Source: Echinometra lucunter
Taxonomy: Eukaryota; Echinodermata; Echinoidea; Camarodonta; Echinometridae
DNA length: 64,000 nucleotides
NCBI GenBank assembly: GCA_029962745.1
Contig: CM057166.1
Span: forward strand, 1,695,994-1,759,993
Reading direction: 5' to 3'
In this document: positions 56,901 through 64,000 of the stretch, one piece after another
How the letters are laid out: every line of letters starts with the position of its first letter
How positions within the stretch are numbered: position 1 is the stretch's first letter
Translations under genes and position numbers: made by a program
Notes under the pieces: model-generated
Seen by the model: the letters and a program-made list of their open reading frames with translations, nothing else
Databases searched by the model: none
Told to the model about the DNA's origin: nothing

Positions 56901-59671
56901 TTAGAAAAGTGTGTTTATAATCGATTATATTCATTTTGTTTAAATAATAATATTCTTACTGACTCACAATATGGGTTTAGGACAAATCATTCAACTACAC
57001 ACGCTTTAATAGATTTACAAGATAAAATTCTATCAGCAATTAATAATAAATTTTGTATGGGTATTTTTATGGACCTCTCCAAAGCTTTTGATATAGTTGA
57101 TCATAAAATACTATTATCTAAATTGAAATACTATGGGGTTAGGGGCTTACCACTAAGTTGGTTTAACAGTTATTTATCCAATAGATTTCAATATGTAGTT
57201 TGCAACAATAATTCTTCAAACTTTTCTCTTATTACACAAGGTGTACCACAAGGTTCAATCCTTGGTCCTCTATTGTTTTTAATTTACATTAATGATCTCA
57301 CACATTCATCTGATAAATTTGATTACATTATGTATGCTGATGCTACCACTTTGATTTATACCCAATCTTATACTCTTGATTTACAAAATAACATTAATAA
57401 TGAAATAGGTAAAGTAACCAAATGGTTCAAATCAAACAGATTGTTGATAAATCCTACTAAAACAAATTACATTACATTCTTCAATAGGCAGTCTAACTTA
57501 ACTGATTCCCTTGATAGGCTATTTCTAAAACTCGATAATGTTCCAATAAATAAGGTTAATAGTGTTAATTTTCTTGGGGTTCATATTGATTATAATATGC
57601 GCTGGGACACACATGTCAATAAAGTCACTCAAAAGGTATCTAAATGTATTGGTATATTGTATAGATTAAAAGAGTCACTTCCCCCTTCTGCATTAATACT
57701 ACTTTACAATTCATTCATGCTTTCATACCTTAATTATTGCGTTGCTGTCTGGGGCAATTGTAGTCAAACTAAATTAGATAAATTATTCAAATTACAGAAA
57801 AAAGCCCTTCGCATATGCTTAGGATGCCCTTACCGTGCCCATTCTGCCCCATTGTTTAGAAAATTGAAAACCCTTAATGTATTTGATTTGTACTTCTATT
57901 ACCTTGCTCTCCTTGGTTTCTTTTACTTTCAAAATAAATTACCCTTTAATATTTCTCAAATGTTCACCCTAAATTACCAGATTCATAATCATAATACACG
58001 TTTTAAGGATTCCTTTCACTTGTGGCCCGTAAAAACTAATAACGTAATGAAATCAGTTCGTCATAATTTTCCCGTAATTTGGAACTCAATTCCCATATAT
58101 ATCTCAAAATGCAAGTCAATGAATTCCTTTAAAAAAATGCTGAAGCAGTTTCTTTCTGATAAATATGTATAGTTGATTTTCCGTTGTTTATTTATATTAC
58201 ATTTTGTTCATGTTTACATTTCTTTTTTTTTAACAATTTTTTTTTAATGTTTCTATTTTCATTTGTGTATTAATTTCATTTTATGTTATGAATTTATACT
58301 AGGGAACTATGCTAAGACAAGGCCCAAGGGCTTTATTCATGTAGTTCCCTTTTTCATTTTCTAATTTTGTTTATCACTTATGCTGTATTTGATTTTATTG
58401 TATTTTTTATGAGAATGAAATAAATGAAATTGTTGTGTTAAATTAAAATGCGCACAAGGTCAGGTGAAGGTAAAATACATATTGTATGATGGGGGGACCA
58501 TAGTTCGCGCACATTTTTATTTTTTTAATGAAGGCAATTTTTGATCCATAATTTCTCAATTTTTACCAAAAATTATTCTGATTTAAATGACACCAAAGGC
58601 AAAGCAAAGTTTTAGATTTCAAATGGGCGCATGAAGAACATGTTATTTACGAAGAATTCCCGAGATATCGCGATCGCAAAATTCGATGTCGTATCGCACC
58701 GCTCTGGACCTGGAAAAGTGTTGCAAAAATAACGAGACCTAACTTCGCGCACGCCAATTTTCAAGTGATTAATACAAAATAGAGATCCATAAAAGTTAAG
58801 ATAATTGCATTACTAGGAAGGCAAAATGCCTCTGAATAATTTGATACCACATTTTACTTACAATTTTGATGACATCGTCTCTCGAAAAGAGGAATTCTAG
58901 ACCCTTGTCGACACGTCCAGTTTTTGTCAGAACGAACGCAAAACGCTGCCAAATTTGCTGATTTTTCATTCATTATTTCAAAATTCCTTCTCTAATTTCA
59001 AAAGGAAAGTAACGTCCAGGGTAATTTGAGGGTGCTCTTTCCGTTGGTGCCACCAGTTTTTCACAATCTTTTCTAGTTTTTGAGATATGGCCCTGTGCGC
59101 GAAGTTTGGACCTGCGCGAAGTTAGGTCACTCTGCCATACAGTCCAGCGCGCAGCACAACTGCAATACGCGAAGCTGGGTAGCCACTTTTACGTCATACC
59201 TCAAGTCCTCATACTCAAATTTTTTGGCTTTTTATGAGAAAATTAGCTCAAATGCATTGATTCGATTGAAAATCATCAAATTTTCAATGTCATTCTTCCT
59301 AGAATTCTATTCTCGATCATATATCAAAAAAAATTGTTACCATTGTGTTATCATTTTATTTAAGTTAAGTCTGGTGAAATGATGGGAGGGGTTGGACCGA
59401 AAGTGATCAAGCGACCCCATCAGAATGCGGCTATCATTAACGATAACACACCGCATGCTCACGATCTGTTGACATACCTAAGGGATGTATAAAACAATGT
59501 CTTTCACCAGAAGTTTATCTTAGTTAGTTAGATCTACCGACATCAGCTCACCTTAAGATTTTCCTCGTGATTTAATGGTCGATCTAACCGTTCTAAATTT
59601 TCAATCTGACGAAGCTTTTTCCTCAGCTTACGAATTTCAGCTACAATATTAGGTTTTTCTTCGTCCATCAT
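44908..59671 (-). CDS. WD40-repeat protein with N-terminal helix and CaaX-like end
   Basis: Ten minus-strand exons join in phase with GT-AG borders: 59671-59552, 55466-55097, 54575-54425, 53742-53621, 51688-51509, 49319-49231, 48778-48520, 47532-47410, 46092-45930 and 45133-44908 (1803 bases, 600 residues). Residues 1-60 are a charged helix (IVAEIRKLRKKLRQIENLER). About 65-165 is a Ser/Thr/Glu/Lys-rich linker. From about 185 come at least five WD40 blades: VEGHNDLITSVD, SGSRDTTVKTWN, SSSKDCSVRLWDLD, GGKVELWDV and SSSDGVIKLWEL, with weaker blades after. Residues 535-560 are acidic (DDSDDESSESEMSGDD), then Arg/Ser-rich. The protein ends SWLSWCSLI, so the last four residues CSLI fit a prenylation box. 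WD40 propellers are binding scaffolds. I cannot name the ortholog. Intron 1 is 4.1 kb because of nested transposons. The start could also be the second ATG, at 59668. Confidence 0.88.
45492..45806. mobile_element. MITE of the GCATTTCATAAAG family
   Basis: GGGGCATTTCATAAAG and ACGAATGACTTTAC at the left pair with GCAACTTTACGAACAGCTTT and AAGAAACGCCCCCC at the right. Related to 23750-23913 but with a longer centre. In the last intron of the WD40 gene. Confidence 0.75.
46626..47382. mobile_element. hAT-like element in WD40 intron 8
   Basis: TAATGTTGTAACCCGCA at the left is the perfect inverse of TGCGGGTTACAACATTA at the right (17 bp). An 8-bp duplication ATTTCATC flanks it (46618-46625 and 47383-47390), typical of hAT. 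The subterminal regions are GC-rich with CGGGTT motifs. A palindrome ATCGATAGCAGCTATCGAT lies at about 46920. The 78-codon frame at 46937-47173 has no recognisable transposase motif. The element ends 20 bases from the 5' splice site of exon 8. Confidence 0.88.
49750..50090. repeat. Two direct ~140-bp repeats
   Basis: TTCTCAAAATTGTCA, GACATCCCACTGAAGCACAT, TTTCACAACACATGTG and CAAGAAACAGGCTCCTGG recur in order about 190 bases later with substitutions. They are probably two copies of a small interspersed element. Confidence 0.65.
50098..50268. repeat. Three ~60-bp tandem copies
   Basis: Three nearly identical units of CAGCTAATATGAGGAAGTAC, TTGTACTTGTT and TGAGTTGAAAACTTAACTAT, head to tail. 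One has a 6-bp internal repeat TTGTTC. Confidence 0.95.
50314..50987. mobile_element. 674-bp DNA transposon with ~34-bp inverted ends
   Basis: TATGTGACCCTCCATCACAA followed by ACAACCAATAAGTC mirrors GACTTATTGGTCATTCTGTG followed by GTGGAGGGTCACATA. In the intron between WD40 exons 5 and 6. Confidence 0.85.
51029..51414. mobile_element. Diverged TTAA-edged repeat
   Basis: Starts TTAACCTTTTGATCAGC and ends GTCACGAATGGGTTAA. The interior AAATTGGCAACACC and TTGCCAATTTAAGG echo the MITEs at 44-44.9 kb, so it is probably a relative. Confidence 0.5.
51755..53055 (-). mobile_element. tRNA-derived SINE with a 12-copy internal 75-bp array
   Basis: On the minus strand the head at 53050-52985 reads TGTGGTCTAGTGGATAAG (A box), then GGGTTTGAGTCTGAGC (B box). 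It is followed by about twelve copies of a 75-bp unit (52996-52091) with GCAATGGTACTAATGACC, TAGTTTGCAGGCACAAACC, CTGGTCTGTCGAAACATG and a unit end GAGGTCTGAGTTTGAGC. After the array the body CACTCAACCCAGGTGAGTTA runs to about 51755. A period divisible by three keeps frames open through the array, which explains the apparent 237-residue protein. It lies between WD40 exons 4 and 5. Confidence 0.8.
53097..53572 (-). mobile_element. Nonautonomous element, uninterrupted copy
   Basis: Runs on the minus strand from CTTTAAAGGAGGTACCCAAT to GTTGTGATCAGTTTAAG (476 bp). It matches the split copy at 55925-59366 and gives its pre-insertion structure: CTAGCAAAATGCGCACAAG and CATATTGTACAGTCTAGC are continuous here. 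It ends 50 bases from WD40 exon 4. Confidence 0.8.
56194..58446 (+). pseudogene. 5'-truncated LINE with broken reverse transcriptase
   Basis: The main frame (56343-58172) spans the reverse transcriptase core of a Jockey/CR1-like non-LTR element: KITPVFKKDD, YRPISILPSISKILEK, GFRTNHSTTHAL, FMDLSKAFDIVDH, GVPQGSILGPLLFLIYINDL and the thumb. It also carries the C-terminal region. The endonuclease domain is missing. The reading frame just upstream (about 56190-56345) continues the protein in another frame and breaks at an A8 run (56347-56354), so there is a one-base frameshift. The catalytic YADD motif reads YADA, a loss of an essential aspartate. The 3'UTR follows to about 58446 with an AATAAATGAAATTG end. 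It is sense to plus, hence antisense to the WD40 gene. Confidence 0.88.
58487..59137. mobile_element. 651-bp MITE nested in the same element
   Basis: Inserted at a TA between CATATTG and CAGTCCAGC, with TA at both edges. Imperfect inverted ends: TGATGGGGGGACCATAGTTC then GCGCA, against TGGCAGAGTGACCTAACTTC then GCGCA. Further GACCTAACTTCGCGCACG motifs lie inside, near 58738. Confidence 0.7.
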
Positions 59672-59739
59672 AAATGCCAAAAGCGAGCTACGACGTGTCA
59701 ACAGAGCATCTAGCCAAAGACATTGGATTACAAGAGAAA

Positions 59740-59770
59740 TTACTCTCGCCTACTTCCGTAGTACGTTTTG
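59740..59770 (-). promoter_or_regulatory. ETS-type site upstream of the WD40 gene
   Basis: CCTACTTCCGTAGTAC (minus strand ACTACGGAAGTAGG) lies about 85 bases before the ATG at 59671. A GGAA core with CGGAAGT is the ETS consensus common at TATA-less promoters. No TATA box was seen. Confidence 0.4.
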
Positions 59771-60039
59771 GCAAGGTTAAAATAATGCTCTGTTAAAAAT
59801 GGACTCTGAAAATTGCGTCCGCCATTAATATAACGTGTGAAAAGATGTCTAATCTATTCTTGATATTTCATATCTAAATCTTTGTTTTATAGTCTGATTT
59901 TTGCACGAACAGAAGAATAGATTTGTTCTGGAAGAGAACATTCCATAAAACTTTATTTTCAATAAAGGGCACTATAAATCTTCAGGATCATGCCAGCTTT
60001 TTGACAGAAAACTCGGACGTGAAAACAGGGATTTTAAGA
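59771..60039. other. No gene seen
   Basis: AT-rich intergenic sequence between the WD40 promoter and the tandem repeat. Confidence 0.5.
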
Positions 60040-60770
60040 TTGATTATAGTTCCCATTTTACCGGTTTAAATCTATTTCAAATGTGATTTGTATGTGATTT
60101 GAGACTTTGGCAAAGATTATTAAAGGTTCAAAAAAATTCAAAGACTCCCCACTTTCGGGTACTATGCATGCTTTTGTCCTAAGAGCTGCCATGGGCTAAC
60201 ACGCAAAATCAGATATTTTTGAAATGATTTTAATTCCCCTAACGCGTTTATTTGAATTTACGGAAGAGGTAATCTAAATAAAATTTCAAACTCAGAAATA
60301 TATAATTGAGGCGTCATGAGTCAAATAGACCCCCCCCCCATATTGATCCCTGGGAACGTGCATATTTTTTGCTTTCAAATCTTGCCTGCCATGGGTTTCA
60401 CGCGAAAAAAGCAAGTTTTAAATAATTATAGTTCCCCAATTCCTGATTTGAATTTATTTCAAATTGGATTTATATATAATTTGGGACTTTGGAAAAGATT
60501 ATTAAAGGCTCAAAAAATTCAAAGACTCCCCATAAATTTCGGATACTATGCATGCTTTTGACCCTCTAGCTGCCATAGGTTAACCCACAAAAACAGAGAA
60601 TTTTGAATTAAGTTAGGCCTATTTCCCCTCGGATTTATCTAAATAATATTGAAAACGTGATTCATATAAAATTCAAAACTCTGAAAATATATAATTGAAC
60701 CTCGATGAGTACAATAGACCCCCCCCCTCCCATAAATTGTATGCATGCTTTTGATCAATGTTTGTAATGT
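60040..60770. repeat. Diffuse tandem repeat, ~190-bp unit in ~380-bp pairs
   Basis: GACTTTGGCAAAGATTATTA (about 60103) recurs 380 bases later as GACTTTGGAAAAGATTATTA. TACTATGCATGCTTTTG, GAGCTGCCATGGGCTAAC, AAATATATAATTGA and AATAGACCCCCCCCC blocks also alternate. This gives roughly four diverged units arranged as a higher-order AB-AB repeat. Confidence 0.8.
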
Positions 60771-61199
60771 GTACCATGTACTACAATACGTACGCGTGCT
60801 ATATTTCGTTACTGAGGGTTCTTCGTATACTTTTTTTTGATCTGCATGCATGCCGTATCGCGCTGCAACATGCTTAGGCGCTATGCGCTACGGTACTGTC
60901 ATGACTGTTACGTCTGTAAGTAAATATTTTCCGTTCACGGAAAGATCTTTGAAAAAAAACAAAGACGGAGTCTGAGAAGAAATTAAGCATCGCCTGTATT
61001 TGTTCTGGATAGTTAATTCGATAACTCGATAGATTTGAGGTACGGTACCGATATAGGCGATAGAATTTATATGTCTATGGATTGCATCACCTGCATCACC
61101 AGGCTTTGATCAGCTGAAGCGGCTTGATTGAGACACCCTGCCCTAGCTTACCGTACCGTCCGACTGCTGGCCGGTGTGATAGTCGATGTGCCAGATCAG
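60771..61199. other. No gene seen
   Basis: Rising GC content toward 61200. It holds short palindromes such as CGGTACGGTAC-like stretches but no exon. Confidence 0.4.
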
Positions 61200-61421
61200 A
61201 GCGCTGACAGAGCCAAAGCCAGAGCTAGCTAGAGCAGCACGACGTAGACGAAGTACATGTCGGCAGGGGGCCGGGGAGCTCTGTACAGGCTAGCTCTACG
61301 ACTACGGCACTTTCATGTTCTACCACTTCGGTCTACTCAGTCCTTGCTCACACGGACACAGTCACAGGATCTGACCTGTGTCTGAATGTGAAGAGTTCTA
61401 ACGTTACAGTTCTACAAACAG
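61200..61421 (+). promoter_or_regulatory. Likely promoter and noncoding exon 1 of the gene at 61993
   Basis: A GC-rich stretch ends CTACAAACAG followed by the donor GTAGGC at 61422. The next acceptor, AATTCCAG at 61977, opens the coding exon. The exact transcription start is unknown. Confidence 0.4.
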
Positions 61422-61992
61422 GTAGGCTACGAGTCTACAGTAACATCTTAATGCTAGCCTAATCATACTCATAGTTTCAACATTTCTTTTAGACAACAAA
61501 ACAGAAAAAATCAGTCTATTTCATGCAGCGATAATGTTCCGCTGTCGCTGAGTCAGGCTGAGACTGCATCTGGCTTTACGGAATACCTCTCTTAACTGTT
61601 TTTTAGTGTTAGGAATAAATTTTTATGATATCCCTCCTAAGTAAGAGACAGATTTTTTTTTTGTCTAGCTTAACATGCTTAACCTCATTAATAAGACAGA
61701 GAAGGAAAGGCTTAGACTAATAACAGCTAGAGTCTTGATTGTAGTCAGTTTCAGAGAAAGGGATGTGGAAAAGAAGAAAAATGACAAATTTTATGATTTG
61801 AAGTCGCCCTATAGGCCCTAGATCTAGACATATGCGGTGTTTATTTAATGATGTTGACCAAACTATAAATTACATTTTTATGATCCTAATTACTGTATAT
61901 TATTTAACAAGTTAAGGGCCTTGAAATCATTATATCTGCTTTTGCTAATATTATCTTTTTCAAATTTGTAATTCCAGGAAAGTAAATTCAAA

Positions 61993-62086
61993 ATGAAGTG
62001 GCATCTGAAAGTGAGTTTGAAGAGGAAGAAGTCGATATCACAGATTTGCACAAGTATATTCTTCCTGTTTGCAGGGATTGAGTATG
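61993..62086 (+). CDS. First coding exon of a probable membrane protein
   Basis: The exon begins at 61978 after a TTTGTAATTCCAG acceptor. The ATG is at 61993, and the exon ends GAGTATG before GTAAGTTG (31 codons plus one base). The peptide starts MKWHLKVSLKRKKSISQIC and continues into a hydrophobic IFFLFAGIEY, that is a basic cytoplasmic tail leading into a first membrane helix. The layout and the GIEY end recall the N-terminus of major facilitator transporters of the MFSD8 kind, but one helix cannot prove this. No further exon was found before the window ends. A fold-back transposon sits in the following intron. Confidence 0.5.
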
Positions 62087-62152
62087 GTAAGTTGATATTT
62101 TCTTAGAATTCCACCCCAAACACATATTGTAGTTACTACATTGCAAGAAGAA

Positions 62153-62250
62153 AAAGGAGGAGACAGAGGAGGTGGAGGAGAAGAAGAAGAAGACAAAGAA
62201 GAAGGAGGAGGAGGAGGAGGAGGAGGAGGAGGAGGGGAGAAGAAGAAAAA
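62153..62250. repeat. (GGA)n / (GAA)n purine tract
   Basis: About 95 bases of GGA and GAA trinucleotides ending in AAAAAAAAATATATA, next to the fold-back element. Confidence 0.95.
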
Positions 62251-62260
62251 AAAATATATA

Positions 62261-63089
62261 CACCTCACAAAAAGTAACTAACCACTTATTCTTTTGATCA
62301 AAGCTCAAATATGGTGGTTGTATTGGACAACTTTTAACAGAATTTGAAAGAAAATTTAATTCCAAACATTTTGACACTTCATTTGTTGAAATCGAATAAA
62401 GAATGTGAGCACAATAATGATTCATATGCAAATACCCACAAAATAAAAGTTGCAGCAATCCCTATTGATATGGCAGTCTCTATTCACAGAATTGATCTCT
62501 GGTTGTCAACTAATCTCTTTGTTTTTCAGACAATAGGGTATAAACAAAACAACAGAGGTGGTGTATAGAGTTAATGACATTCAGAACATATGCTGATCAA
62601 ACTCTAGATCACAGTCATTCTAAGTCCATGATGTCCGGCAAGGAAAAGTGTCTGTGCCCAAAAAGATGCCTATTTTGTCTGAAAATGAGAGATGGCATCT
62701 TGCCAGACTTTCCTTGTTGGACATTCATTGCCTCAATTTGGAATGACTTTGATCGGCGCATGTTTTGACCGTCATTCGTAGACCACCTCTGTGTTTTTGT
62801 TTATACCCTATTGTCCGAAAAACAAGAGATGAAGTTGACAACCAGAAATCCATTTTGTGAATAGAGACTGCCTTATCAATAGGGATTGCTGCAACTTTTA
62901 TTTGGGGGTATTTGCATATGAATCATCATTGTGCTCACATTTTTTATTCCATTTCAACATACATGTATGAAGTGTCAAAATGTTTGGAATTTAATTTTCT
63001 TTCAAATTCTCTTAAAAGTTGTCTGATACAACACACTATATTTGAGCTATGATCAAAAGACAAAATGGTTAGTTACTTTTTGTGAGGTG
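62261..63089. mobile_element. Fold-back DNA transposon, ~310-bp arms
   Basis: CACCTCACAAAAAGTAACTA at the left is matched by TAGTTACTTTTTGTGAGGTG at the right. The pairing continues for about 300 bases with minor differences (GACAATAGGGTATAAACAAA against TTTGTTTATACCCTATTGTC). Both edges are flanked by TATATA-like sequence, in keeping with a Tc1/mariner-type TA target. The 190-base centre (about 62575-62765) has a short Cys/Lys-rich frame of unknown meaning. Confidence 0.88.
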
Positions 63090-64000
63090 TGTATATAGCA
63101 TATATATCAAGGAAACGGTGCATTTAATAATGCTCTTCAATGCAAGAAACTTACAATCAATATATGGGCAGTCCTGTGAAATACATGTACATGCATTCCT
63201 CATACAGCAGTTGGCCTATGCACCCCCATCAAACATACATGCACAGTGAAACTATACCAAAACCACCCCAAGGGAGACAAAGAAATTAGTCTCTATGTGA
63301 GCAGACAGTCTTTATGAACAGGCTCCTTTATTACTCATTTCAATGGGAGACACTGTTCAAGCCTCAAGGGAAACAAAAAGTGTGATCTTTCTGTACAGGT
63401 ATAACTGTACATGTTTGTCTTACATGTTTGTATTGATTTTGATTGTACAGTGCAACATACTTTCAAAGTTCTGATCTTGTTTGTAAAGCTTTGAAGTGAC
63501 AATAGTAACTCAACTTGTAACATGTAACTTGCTTTTGATAAAAGAAAAGCTCATAAAACAGCTGAGAATTTGAGTGTCTTACAGGTCTCAATTTAAAGTC
63601 AACCATGATCGAGTTTTATTGTAACAGCCATAGCTGGAGTTCACTTAATAAACTCTGTGAACATGTTTTTTAATACTTTTTTATTTTTACAAAATAAAAA
63701 AGCATTTAGATGTAGTGGTCTACAAAATTAAATCACCTTTTTTCAGTGTAAACTTGTCCCTTGAAATTCATCTTCTGTAAAATTTTTGCCATGTAATCTA
63801 CAGTGTACATGTACATACATTTGCAGATCTGCATGTACATGTAGATGTTTCAGTTGTACGAGGCAGTCAGTGTCTTCATCTGCAACTTAATTAGCAAATT
63901 CCAAGTGGTGCCCCCCCCCCCTCTCTCTGTAGTCTGCTTGTGCTTACAAGTACATCTTGACTTTTGTATAATCAAGGTCACATAAAAGATTCAGTAACTG
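63090..64000. other. No gene seen
   Basis: Intron or intergenic sequence with TACATGTACATG stretches (63185 and 63800-63842) and a poly-C run near 63910. No exon of the 61993 gene was recognised. Confidence 0.5.

Larger units (their letters stand above)
55925..59366 (+). mobile_element. Same element, split by two insertions, in WD40 intron 1
   Basis: From GCTTTAAAGGGGATACCCAA to about TTTATTTAAG. The 476-bp parent has been expanded to about 3.4 kb by a LINE at about 56194-58446 and a MITE at 58487-59137. Flanking blocks TCATTTAAAAGAGCATG, GCCAAGGAAACCCCCAAATG, CATTGATTCGATTGAAAATC and ATTCTATTCTCGATCATATA all match the intact copy in order. Confidence 0.8.

Overview
This is animal nuclear DNA. 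It shows GT-AG introns, coding exons of 40 to 370 bases separated by long introns, dense short inverted-repeat transposons, tRNA-derived SINEs, LINE fragments and long CT, CTT and tetranucleotide tracts. The gene content (a COP9 signalosome subunit, a DM13 domain) and the repeat style suggest a marine invertebrate deuterostome, most likely an echinoderm. That placement is inference. Two runs of exactly 500 N (15501-16000 and 28581-29080) are assembly gaps.

Layout. 1-4.7 kb: a CT-rich minisatellite, a compact CCAAT/CRE/octamer cluster and a hAT-like transposon with a second one nested in it. 4.7-18.9 kb: two inverted arms of about 2.9 kb (4735-7610 and 16001-18884) around about 8.4 kb that includes a gap. 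This area holds a small gene for a Cys/His-rich, probably zinc-binding protein (secure core 13015-13302, possible upstream exons at 6169 and 11491). 21.6-27.7 kb, plus strand: four exons of a secreted DM13-domain protein whose 3' end is lost or lies in the second gap. 29.1-30.0 kb: a second array of the opening minisatellite. 32.5-38.4 kb, minus strand: a complete seven-exon gene for COP9 signalosome subunit 7, with a likely promoter and noncoding exon near 40.6-40.7 kb. 40.7-44.9 kb: repeats only. 44.9-59.7 kb, minus strand: a complete ten-exon gene for a 600-residue WD40 protein ending in a CaaX-like tetrapeptide. Its introns carry a hAT element, a SINE with an internal 75-bp array, and a DNA element that was itself hit by a LINE and by a MITE. 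59.8-64 kb: a diffuse tandem repeat, then a plus-strand first coding exon of a probable membrane protein, followed by a fold-back transposon.

The genes do not form an operon or an obvious pathway. COP9 subunit 7 is a housekeeping regulator of cullin-RING ligases. The WD40 protein and the DM13 protein have no role that can be read from this sequence. No CRISPR array, rRNA or functional tRNA gene was seen. All exon joins were derived by hand from splice signals and phase. All identity statements are by eye.
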